Positions 7,567 through 14,208 of a stretch of 36,177 nucleotides of DNA are shown piece by piece. The stretch lies in contig JAKFVQ010000031.1 of the NCBI GenBank assembly GCA_021732085.1, positions 1 to 36,177 on the forward strand. The letters are read 5' to 3'. The stretch comes from Candidatus Obscuribacterales bacterium. GTDB lineage: Bacteria > Cyanobacteriota > Vampirovibrionia > Obscuribacterales > Obscuribacteraceae. A model generated the notes under the pieces. The model ran no database searches. It was not told the DNA's origin and saw nothing but the letters and a program-made list of their open reading frames with translations. The stretch's first letter is position 1. The number at the start of each line of letters is the position of its first letter. Made by a program: the position numbers and the translations under genes.

Positions 7567-7980
7567 ATGGAAAATTCTTCATTTGAAAAGAACGATTCTC
7601 CCGAAGTCCCTAATGAGCTGCCGGAGCGTAAACCGCACCCAGAGTTGATAGGCGCCAACAATGCGGCAGCCGGTTTCGGTGACTACCTGGCGATGGTCCT
7701 ACAGCAAGAAATAGACGTACTCAAGTCTAAAGGTAATCCGTCTGCTCCACTGACGAATGATCCTTCAGTGCAAGATTGCACCGATGAAACGGTTAGCGAC
7801 TGTCACTCGGGCGGATCCTCGTGTTCCTCAAACCGCTGCGAAATTCTGGATTTTCATCCGCGTCGTCCAGAGCGTCCTACTGACGATAGCTGGGGCTCTG
7901 ACCCACCGCGTAATCCGCCACCCAAGCGTTTTACTGATGACTACCCGCGCTTCGGTCCATTTCCATGGGACTACCTTTAA
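7567..7980 (+). CDS. Hydrophilic Pro/Ser/Cys-containing protein of unknown function
   Basis: 137 aa, not recognised. No signal peptide or membrane segment with the chosen start. Residues 35-60 form a short amphipathic stretch (AAGFGDYLAMVLQQEIDVLK). The middle has four cysteines in a Ser-rich context (DCTDETVSDCHSGGSSCSS). The C-terminal third is Pro/Arg/Asp-rich with aromatic residues (PPRNPPPKRFTDDYPRF) and looks disordered. The ATG at 7567 was chosen because AAGGAG lies six bases before it; the in-frame ATG at 7486 would add 27 residues resembling a membrane segment but has no ribosome site. It runs with the 8109-9068 gene and may share its transcript. Confidence 0.6.
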   Translation: MENSSFEKNDSPEVPNELPERKPHPELIGANNAAAGFGDYLAMVLQQEIDVLKSKGNPSAPLTNDPSVQDCTDETVSDCHSGGSSCSSNRCEILDFHPRRPERPTDDSWGSDPPRNPPPKRFTDDYPRFGPFPWDYL

Positions 7981-7988
7981 GCATCAAC

Positions 7989-8108
7989 ATGCTTAAATTC
8001 GCGTTTCGCTGCACGTTTTGCGGAAATGATCGCTCGTTTCGTCTGCTTCTCGGTAGGCGAAAAAGTTGGTTGTTTCATGCCAACGGACTGACTTACAAAG
8101 GAGAATAA
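7989..8108 (+). CDS. Possible 39-aa ORF with CxxC, abutting the next gene
   Basis: A short open frame begins MLKFAFRCTFCGNDRSF and ends in TAA immediately before the ATG of the 8109 gene (TAAATG). The CTFC pair resembles half a zinc ribbon. No ribosome site precedes it, and the end codons also serve as the next gene's ribosome site (AAAGGAGAA). It could be a leader or coupling peptide, or chance. Confidence 0.2.
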   Translation: MLKFAFRCTFCGNDRSFRLLLGRRKSWLFHANGLTYKGE

Positions 8109-9068
8109 ATGTCCAGAACAACACAGATTGCACTTGCTACGTTGTTCGTTGCAATCACTTTCTTATTGGCTGCCATTCAGATTCCCCATATCGGAGAGGG
8201 TGCTCCTGACTGGCACACTGTCAAGAATCCTCAGATCCCTGTGCAGTCTGTTGGTCCCGAGGATAAACCGCCGGCGGTGCCATCTGAGAACGAAGCCGTT
8301 CTTTCTGAGTTCGGCTGCAAGACACATCCACCAATTAAGATCTTGGTGACCCAGGCTGTCTGCGTGTCTGAGCCGGTTTATGGTTGGAAGTGGGACGCAG
8401 CTAAGAACCAGTGGATCCGAGCGCAAGTGGGTTCGAAAGCGGCAGTTCGTTATTTGACGCAAGCTGTAACTGCCTACTGGATAGACAGTTTGCATTGCTA
8501 TGCGTTTTACGACAGTTACGGACGATTGCGAATGTTGCCTGATTATCGAGCATTGGCACCGAGCTCTATGAAGAAGGGCAACTACGCCATTTTGCTTTTG
8601 CCCAGTGGAGATCAGAAAAAGGAGGATTTGATGTTAGTTAGACCTTTGTTACCGAGCCAGATGCCGAAGTTATTGGGCTCTCTTGATTCTTCTGGCGATG
8701 CCATACTGATTGCAGAACTTGCCGAATTCGCACAGGAAGCACCTTGCGATGCAAATTCGTGGCTGGAGTTGCGCAAGAAAAGTGATCTTGCACTTTTGGA
8801 GGAGACCCTACGGCTCGAAAGCGGCGATGTTGGTGCTTCCTTGAACACCAATCAAAAGATTGGAGCCTATCTGATTTCAAGTCTTGGATCAATTGCTGTT
8901 CACGATCTTGACGGCGCTATAACCGCGTTGAATAAGGCGCGGCGATTATCCACCAGCTCGTCGCAATCCGAACTGGACCGACATGCTGTTTTGGAATCAA
9001 TAGGCTTAACTCGAGAGTTGGTCGATGAACTGGAGTCGAAGCTGCGACGATACAAGCATTGTTTGTGA
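8109..9068 (+). CDS. Membrane-anchored protein of unknown function with helical C terminus
   Basis: 319 aa, not recognised. One N-terminal hydrophobic segment (residues 6-24, TQIALATLFVAITFLLAAI) probably anchors it, with the rest outside the cytoplasm. Residues 30-60 are a Pro-rich linker; 65-180 form a mixed region with three cysteines (C70, C84, C154) and several aromatics; the last 110 residues are helical and include a TPR-like pair (AVHDLDGAITALNKARRLS). Start: ATG with AAAGGAG five bases upstream. It follows the 7567-7980 gene in the same direction and ends before a strong bidirectional terminator. The TPR reading is by eye and tentative. Confidence 0.75.
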   Translation: MSRTTQIALATLFVAITFLLAAIQIPHIGEGAPDWHTVKNPQIPVQSVGPEDKPPAVPSENEAVLSEFGCKTHPPIKILVTQAVCVSEPVYGWKWDAAKNQWIRAQVGSKAAVRYLTQAVTAYWIDSLHCYAFYDSYGRLRMLPDYRALAPSSMKKGNYAILLLPSGDQKKEDLMLVRPLLPSQMPKLLGSLDSSGDAILIAELAEFAQEAPCDANSWLELRKKSDLALLEETLRLESGDVGASLNTNQKIGAYLISSLGSIAVHDLDGAITALNKARRLSTSSSQSELDRHAVLESIGLTRELVDELESKLRRYKHCL

Positions 9069-9217
9069 GCCTTACTCGGGTCTACGTCCAACAGCATCAT
9101 GGTGAAACCACAAACAGGTGCAAAGTCCAACGCCCGAACTGCTCAGAATGTTAGTGTTGCCTAAGGCGCTTAAATTGATTGGATGCGTAATTAAAAGAAG
9201 ACCCTCTATAGCGATCG

Positions 9218-9270
9218 GCTCAGTGACAAAAGAGGGACGGGTTTTTGCCCGCCCTTTTTTGTCACTGAGC
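9218..9270. terminator. Large bidirectional terminator hairpin
   Basis: A nearly perfect inverted repeat spans 53 bases. The outer arms are GCTCAGTGACAAAA and its complement; the inner core is GGGACGGG-TTTTT-GCCCGCCC followed by six Ts on the plus strand and TCTTTT on the minus. It lies between the 8109-9068 gene and the convergent glucokinase gene and can serve both. Confidence 0.9.
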
Positions 9271-9356
9271 ATTAGACGACCGGTCGACTATTTCGCTGGC
9301 AGAAAATAGAAGGTCGATTTCAACAAGAAGAACGCAATTGATTTTTGCCTCGAGGA

Positions 9357-10385
9357 CTACCGAATACTTGCTTCCAATCGCGAGAATTGTTCGCGACCAG
9401 CTTTCGCAGCGCCAATCAACGCTGTCTTGTTGTTTGTGATTACCTTAATCGGCATCTTCTGAAGAAGCGGTTTCATCCTTCCCTTCTCAACGAACGCATT
9501 CATGAATCTTGGCTCTTGCAGCTTGGGGAGAATCTTTGGAGCAATTCCTCCACCGATGAAAACGCCGGCCGTGGACAAAAGTTTCAGCGCCAAGTTTCCA
9601 GCTTCGGAACCATATATGGTGACAAGCATGTTCAATGCTTCGACGCAAATGTCCACATTCTTTTCAATAGCTGCGCGCGAAATTGCAGCTGGAACATCCT
9701 CCGCGTTCTTCAACTCCTCCGTCAGCCAATCAGGCTCTTTTAGCTCGCCCTTATGCTTGAGGAACTCGTAAATGTTGGCTAAGCCCATGCCCGAAAGCAC
9801 GCGTTCCGTGCTCACATGCACGACTTTGGTGTTGAATTCCCGACCCAATTTCTCGCGCATGAATTGCAGCAACTCCGTTTGCAACTCGTCATTCGGACTA
9901 AAGCTGGAATGTCCACCTTCGCTTGGCCATGCGTGGTGACGTATGCCATCCCAATAAAGTCCGGCTTCTCCCAGCCCGGTGCCGGCAGAGATGACTGCGG
10001 CTGTACCGTGGTTAGCAGGTTCGCCCTCGTTCAATGTGACGAAATCGCTATCCTTCAGCAGGGAGATGCCATTTGCATTGGCCAGAAGGTCATTTACCAG
10101 TTCGATTTGAACCAGTCCTGTCTTCGATTCAAGATCGTCCCGATCAACAGTCCACGGCAGATTCGTGGTTACACAAACACCGTTTGCAACAGGTCCTGCG
10201 ATGCTGAGAAAGGCGCGCCGTGCCTTCAGGTTTGTCGACGCCAGGAAGTCATTGATCAATTCCTCCAGCGTTGCATAGTCGCGGCTAGCAAAAGTCCGCT
10301 CATAAACAGGAGTTGTACCGGGGGCATGCAATTCGAAAAATGCAAGATTGGTTTTGGTACCGCCAATATCTCCGGCTACAAACAT
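9357..10385 (-). CDS. glk: Glucokinase (Glk family)
   Basis: 342 aa. It phosphorylates glucose to glucose-6-phosphate with ATP in the cytoplasm, feeding glycolysis. Motifs: GDIGGTKTNLA at residues 5-15 (phosphate loop 1), LSIAGPVANG near 60, LPWTVD, VNDLLANA with the catalytic Asp near 99, SAGTGLGEA (phosphate loop 2), EGGHSSFSP (sugar-binding Glu/His) and VFIGGGIAPKI (adenosine loop). The absence of a ROK CxCGxxGC zinc motif puts it in the Glk branch. Start: ATG at 10385 with AAGGGAG five bases upstream. It is transcribed toward the bidirectional terminator. A class I aldolase is also in this window but in a separate unit. Confidence 0.93.
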   Translation of the reverse strand: MFVAGDIGGTKTNLAFFELHAPGTTPVYERTFASRDYATLEELINDFLASTNLKARRAFLSIAGPVANGVCVTTNLPWTVDRDDLESKTGLVQIELVNDLLANANGISLLKDSDFVTLNEGEPANHGTAAVISAGTGLGEAGLYWDGIRHHAWPSEGGHSSFSPNDELQTELLQFMREKLGREFNTKVVHVSTERVLSGMGLANIYEFLKHKGELKEPDWLTEELKNAEDVPAAISRAAIEKNVDICVEALNMLVTIYGSEAGNLALKLLSTAGVFIGGGIAPKILPKLQEPRFMNAFVEKGRMKPLLQKMPIKVITNNKTALIGAAKAGREQFSRLEASIR

Positions 10386-10560
10386 TGATACTCCCTTCGG
10401 GTGTTCTCGGTAAGCTATTAGATGGGACTCAGCAAGATAGCAATATCAATAAAGAACGTCAATCGTTGGCAGTCGTTGTCTTCGAAGGACGCTATTGGCT
10501 AATTAAACGTCAAAAAGTGCCGAAAATCGCGAAAAGCAGTTGAAAGGACCGAATGAAAGA

Positions 10561-10598
10561 GGCAGGGAGAACCCAAAGGGGTTCGGATTCTCCCTGCC
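10561..10598 (-). terminator. Terminator of the His-rich protein gene
   Basis: Arms GGCAGGGAGAACCC and GGATTCTCCCTGCC pair with two mismatches, with a nested AACCC/GGGTT inside. On the minus strand it is followed by TCTTTCATT. It lies 32 bases after the stop at 10630. Confidence 0.8.
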
Positions 10599-10629
10599 AG
10601 TAGAACTTACTTGACGACAACGCCGCCGA

Positions 10630-11043
10630 CTAGCGGACGCGGATGTACTGACCCTGGTTGTTCCAGTACCAATATCCGCCGCGGTACTTGTCCCACTTCG
10701 CCGTCACGAGCCGCTGATAGCGGACCTGATGCGGGTAGGGGTACTGGCGATACTCGTACTCGGTGACCCAGACGCGGATCGGAGCACGGTCGTAACAGTC
10801 GTAGCCCGGCGTGCAGTACGGGGACGGATACGGGTTCGGCACCGGAACCGGCACGGGAATCGGAATCGGGATGGGGAAGCCCCGGAAGCCGTTGTTGTGC
10901 TGGTGATGCGCGCCGTTGTGGTGTCCGTGGTTGTAATGCCCGTTGTTGTGCTGTCCGTGGTTGTGATGGCCGCCAGCGTAAGCCGCCGGAGTCGCAGCAA
11001 CCAGTCCCAGGATCATTCCGAGCGACAGAAGAGCTTTCTTCAT
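10630..11043 (-). CDS. Secreted His/Asn/Gly-rich protein, possibly metal-binding
   Basis: 137 aa, not a recognised family. A clear signal peptide (MKKALLSLGMILGLVAATPAAYA) precedes, at residues 24-52, a run rich in His, Asn and Gly with repeated NHGHH/HNNGH units. Residues 57-73 form a Pro-Ile/Val zigzag (PIPIPIPVPVPVPNPYP). Two cysteines (77 and 83) could form a disulfide. The last 50 residues are Tyr/Trp/Arg-rich (YRGGYWYWNNQGQYIRVR), like small surface or outer-membrane-associated domains. The histidine cluster suggests binding of nickel, zinc or copper; that is inference from composition. Start: ATG at 11043 with AAAAGGAG five bases upstream. Codons are strongly C/G-ending and a terminator follows, as for the serpin gene. 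Confidence 0.85.
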   Translation of the reverse strand: MKKALLSLGMILGLVAATPAAYAGGHHNHGQHNNGHYNHGHHNGAHHQHNNGFRGFPIPIPIPVPVPVPNPYPSPYCTPGYDCYDRAPIRVWVTEYEYRQYPYPHQVRYQRLVTAKWDKYRGGYWYWNNQGQYIRVR

Positions 11044-11583
11044 ACTGTCTCCTTTTCTGCGGCAGAGTGATTATGCAGGTGAGCCTCCTCTGCCGGAAGC
11101 TAACCTGGCTGTTTTTCCTGCTGCTCACCCGAGCATGCAGATCCACATCCATCCGACCATTCGCCAGCCAGTCCAAATCCTTCAACCGCACGGCGGAAGA
11201 AGGTCGAGGATAGTAAGTTAGTATTGGCTTGGTGGGGAGTGGGGCTGAAGGATTGTGGGGGGGTAGAAAAATGCATTTTGACGCTAGCAAAGGGGCTCCG
11301 AGTGATGCAAGCTTTTCCAAGCTTTCTGGAGCGGCGCTTGTTGAGGAATTGGGAAGCTTGACAAAATCTCAGGTAGCTAGCTAGCGGAGCTGCCTTTACA
11401 AATCTGCGGAAATCTCAAATGGGTTCAAGTCCGGAGATGCTGTTGAGGAGCTGCTTGACGGGCGCACAGTCGCCGCCTGATGTCCGAAGCTGCTGCGCTG
11501 TATTTCGGTTAATTAGATTTGTCGCATACTACGATATATACTTTTTCTGCCTCAGTTCTGAGGTGTCAGCTCTGTGAGGACAT
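11044..11583. promoter_or_regulatory. 540-base divergent intergenic region with candidate deoB promoter
   Basis: This lies between the leftward His-rich gene and rightward deoB. TATATACT at 11535-11542 lies 49 bases before the deoB ATG and is the likely -10 box. A GGTAGCTAGCTAGCGGAGC stretch near 11374 contains overlapping GCTAGC palindromes. The minus-strand promoter of the His-rich gene could not be placed. No gene is seen; a longer minus-strand frame through 11320 is out of frame with the His-rich gene and is a shadow. Confidence 0.4.
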
Positions 11584-12840
11584 ATGGGAAAACAGTCATT
11601 TAATGAGAGAAGGGCAATAATTCTCGTCGTCGATGGATGCGGCATTGGCGCAGCGCCGGATGCTGACAAATTTGGGGACTCGTTCTCCTGTAACACCATA
11701 GGTAATACCGCTAAAGCGGTGGGTGGACTTCGCCTTCCTAACTTCGAAAGGCTAGGTTTGGGAAACATCACATCAATTGAAGGTGTGAAAGCGATTGAGA
11801 AAAGCGCTGGATATTACGGCAAACTGAAAGAGCTCTCCGCCGGAAAAGATACTCAAACCGGTCACTGGGAAATGATGGGAATAGTCAGCGACTGCGGCTT
11901 TCCTACATATCCAAATGGTTTTCCTGACGAGCTTGTCGATCAGTTTATCAAGGAAACAGGTTGTGGAAAAATTCTCTGCAACAAGCCTGCCTCAGGGACG
12001 CAAATCCTTGAAGAGCTAGGCGAGGAGCATCAACGCACAGGGCATCCAATCGTTTATACGTCTGGAGACAGTGTTTGGCAGCTAGCTTGCCACGTCGATA
12101 CCATCCCATTGTCCAAGCAGTATGAGTGGTGTCAAATTGCTCGCAACATGCTCAATGGCAAATATAAGGTCGGCCGGGTAATTGCAAGACCCTTCAACGG
12201 AGCCCCAGGCAACTACAAGCGCATGAGTTTCGAGCGCCGCGATTTCGGTGTTAAGCCACCGGCCGATACCTTCTTGGATGAGTTTCTTGCAAGTGGCGCC
12301 GGTGTCCTTGGGATTGGCAAAATCGAAGATATATTCGACAAGCAAGGTTTGAGTCACGCTCAGCATACCGGTACAAATGCCGAAGGTCTGGAGCTGACAT
12401 TGAAAGCGATAAAGAACAATTATGATTTCACTGGACGCGAAATCATGAAAAAGGCACCAGATTCAGTGCGCCTTATTTTCACGAATCTGGTTGACACTGA
12501 TTCCTTGTATGGACATCGACGAAACGTTGATGGCTATGCCGGGGCCCTTCTGGAAATAGATAAATGGTTGGGCGAAATCGTGGAGGCGATGGGAGAGCAA
12601 GATGTGCTTCTGATCTCTTCGGACCATGGTAACGATCCTACTGCTCCCGGAACCGATCACACCCGTGAGTATGTGCCGATTCTGGCATACTCGAAGTCGT
12701 TGCAGAATCTGAACAATGCCCAGAAAGACGTAGGTGTTCGAGAAGGCTTCTATGACATGGCTGCAAGCTTGTCGGGTTGGTTCGGTATGCCTGTGAGTCA
12801 CGGTAAGTCTTTTATCCCTCAACTAACAGAGGTAGCTTAA
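11584..12840 (+). CDS. deoB: Phosphopentomutase
   Basis: 418 aa, slightly longer than usual. It interconverts (deoxy)ribose-1-phosphate and -5-phosphate in nucleoside salvage; alkaline-phosphatase superfamily with two Mn ions. Motifs: VDGCGIGAAPDADKFGD near residue 16 (first metal Asp), SAGKDTQTGHWEMMG near 95 (with the phosphorylated Thr), TNLVDTDSLYGHRRNVDGY and SSDHGNDPT..TDHTREYVP near the C terminus (metal Asp/His set). All expected ligands appear intact. Start: ATG with GAGGA just upstream. It is the first gene of a packed operon: its stop is followed directly by the GTG of the PNP-like gene, then by PNP and a kinase. The substrate-product link with PNP explains the pairing. Confidence 0.95.
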   Translation: MGKQSFNERRAIILVVDGCGIGAAPDADKFGDSFSCNTIGNTAKAVGGLRLPNFERLGLGNITSIEGVKAIEKSAGYYGKLKELSAGKDTQTGHWEMMGIVSDCGFPTYPNGFPDELVDQFIKETGCGKILCNKPASGTQILEELGEEHQRTGHPIVYTSGDSVWQLACHVDTIPLSKQYEWCQIARNMLNGKYKVGRVIARPFNGAPGNYKRMSFERRDFGVKPPADTFLDEFLASGAGVLGIGKIEDIFDKQGLSHAQHTGTNAEGLELTLKAIKNNYDFTGREIMKKAPDSVRLIFTNLVDTDSLYGHRRNVDGYAGALLEIDKWLGEIVEAMGEQDVLLISSDHGNDPTAPGTDHTREYVPILAYSKSLQNLNNAQKDVGVREGFYDMAASLSGWFGMPVSHGKSFIPQLTEVA

Positions 12841-13374
12841 GTGGCTAATAGCGACGCTAAGAAAATATTCAATGGAGCGTGCCTGGTGGATTTCACCGGC
12901 TCTGTGCCGGGAGCCGCAAAAATGGCTGGCTTCGGTCCGGATTTCGTCAAGCTCATTCGTAGCGGCGATTGCAAACAAAAGGCAGTAGTTGTTATTGATC
13001 GTGGCTTCGGCTCGAAGACAGACGAGGTATTGGTTGCCGCCGATCACGTAAATCTCACCGGCGATAATCCACTGGTGGGTCCGAATGATCCAATTGGTCA
13101 GCGCTTTCCAATAGTGCAAGGTATCTATTTCAATCCTTTGGAGGGCTGGCCACAAGCTGTTGTGGCTGGTCTTAAGAATGGCGCAAAGCCGGACGCTGAG
13201 GAAGGCAAGGCCCTGGAGAAAATCGGTGTCGGAGTTTGCGCATACAATCTGGTGCCATCTATGTTGATCGCGGCTCATGCCGGCTGGAAAGTACTTGGCG
13301 TCATTGTGCCCGAGAAGGGCGCTTTGTCGGAGTCTCAGCTTACACAAATTACAAATCTGGTTGAGGGAAAATAA
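12841..13374 (+). CDS. Short PNP-like protein carrying the GPND loop
   Basis: 177 aa, shorter than a normal PNP. Residues 69-91 (ADHVNLTGDNPLVGPND..GQRFP) match the signature loop of trimeric purine nucleoside phosphorylases, and residues 125-155 (KIGVGVCAYNLVP..AAHAGWKVLG) match the later PNP segment around VGMSTVPEVIVARH. The N-terminal phosphate-site half of PNP is absent. The base-binding GPxYET segment is missing, and the ITN triplet is replaced (VIVPEKG). So it is a partial, diverged PNP paralogue that alone should not be catalytic. Start: GTG immediately after the deoB stop. Its stop overlaps the PNP start as TAATG, implying coupled, near-equal synthesis. The PNP next door lacks just this loop, so this may be its partner subunit. 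The PNP relationship is read from the sequence; the partnership is inference. Confidence 0.8.
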   Translation: MANSDAKKIFNGACLVDFTGSVPGAAKMAGFGPDFVKLIRSGDCKQKAVVVIDRGFGSKTDEVLVAADHVNLTGDNPLVGPNDPIGQRFPIVQGIYFNPLEGWPQAVVAGLKNGAKPDAEEGKALEKIGVGVCAYNLVPSMLIAAHAGWKVLGVIVPEKGALSESQLTQITNLVEGK

Positions 13375-14186
13375 TGGAAGAAGTCGCAGTCAAACCAGTT
13401 GCTGAAGCTGTTGAGTTCCTCAAGAAATTTTGTCCGGAGACGCCTAGCGCAGCCGTTGTATTGGGTTCTGGTGTAAAAGTTCTCGAGGATTTGGAAGAAG
13501 GTCGATCCGTTTCTTATGAAGAGGTGTTCGGTCTTTCTCCAGGAGTAGTAGGGCATTCCGGCACAATCAGCGTTGGGCGTGTTGGCAAGAAATACGTTGC
13601 TGTTTTGCGTGGACGCTTCCACTTATACGAAGGCCATTCATGGGATGTAGTTACTCTTCCCGCTCAGGTCATGGTGAATTGGGGCGTTAAAGAGCTTTTG
13701 CTCACTAACGCAGCCGGTGGAATAAATCAAAACTTCAAAGTTGGTGATCTTATGTTGATCACCGGCTATCGCGATCATCTCAATCCTGGATTCAAGAAAA
13801 CCGGCATGCTATCCCAGCTAAAAACAGACCCTGTTGCTTGCAAAAATGCATTGACGGATCGTTTGGTGGAACAAGCATCAAAGTTGAGCAAAGAGGATTC
13901 GTCATTCCGCGCGATCCAACAAGGCGTTTATATTGGGCTACTTGGTCCCAATTACGAAACGCTAGCAGAGATCGACCTTCTCAAATATTTGAAGTGTGAT
14001 GCGGTCGGTATGTCCACTGTTCCGGAAATTTTGGCTTGCAAAGGCAGTTCCACTGTTCCAGCTGCTATTTCCGTAATAACCAATGTCTGGAGCCCCGATG
14101 AATTGATCGGCGGGCACGAAGAAGTTCTGCATGCTGCAAAAGAAGCTTCGGAGCGCCTCGATAAACTGTTCCGTGCCGTAATCTAA
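13374..14186 (+). CDS. Purine nucleoside phosphorylase with reduced GPND loop
   Basis: 270 aa, trimeric PNP family. It splits purine (deoxy)nucleosides with phosphate to base and pentose-1-phosphate. Intact sites, by comparison with human PNP: LGSG (phosphate Ser), VGHSG (His), RGRFHLYEGH (Arg, His, Tyr), TNAAGGIN, GPNYETLAE (base-binding Glu), VGMSTVPE (Met), ISVITN (Thr-Asn, 6-oxopurine specificity) and GGHEEVL (ribose His). Altered: after RDHLNPGF the family's NPLxGPND..RFP loop is missing, replaced by a shorter KKTGMLSQLKTD stretch, and the ARHxG element after VPE is degraded (ACKGSS). The preceding 177-aa protein has both missing elements. Start: ATG overlapping the upstream stop (TAATG). 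It works with DeoB on pentose phosphate recovery. Confidence 0.92.
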   Translation: MEEVAVKPVAEAVEFLKKFCPETPSAAVVLGSGVKVLEDLEEGRSVSYEEVFGLSPGVVGHSGTISVGRVGKKYVAVLRGRFHLYEGHSWDVVTLPAQVMVNWGVKELLLTNAAGGINQNFKVGDLMLITGYRDHLNPGFKKTGMLSQLKTDPVACKNALTDRLVEQASKLSKEDSSFRAIQQGVYIGLLGPNYETLAEIDLLKYLKCDAVGMSTVPEILACKGSSTVPAAISVITNVWSPDELIGGHEEVLHAAKEASERLDKLFRAVI

Positions 14187-14208
14187 GAGTATTCTGGTTC
14201 CGGAATCC

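Noticed and set aside
10607..11320. 237-codon minus-strand frame over the His-rich gene
   Set aside because: It is out of frame with the signal-peptide protein, has no ribosome site, and its Pro/Arg/Gln-rich content is typical of a shadow.
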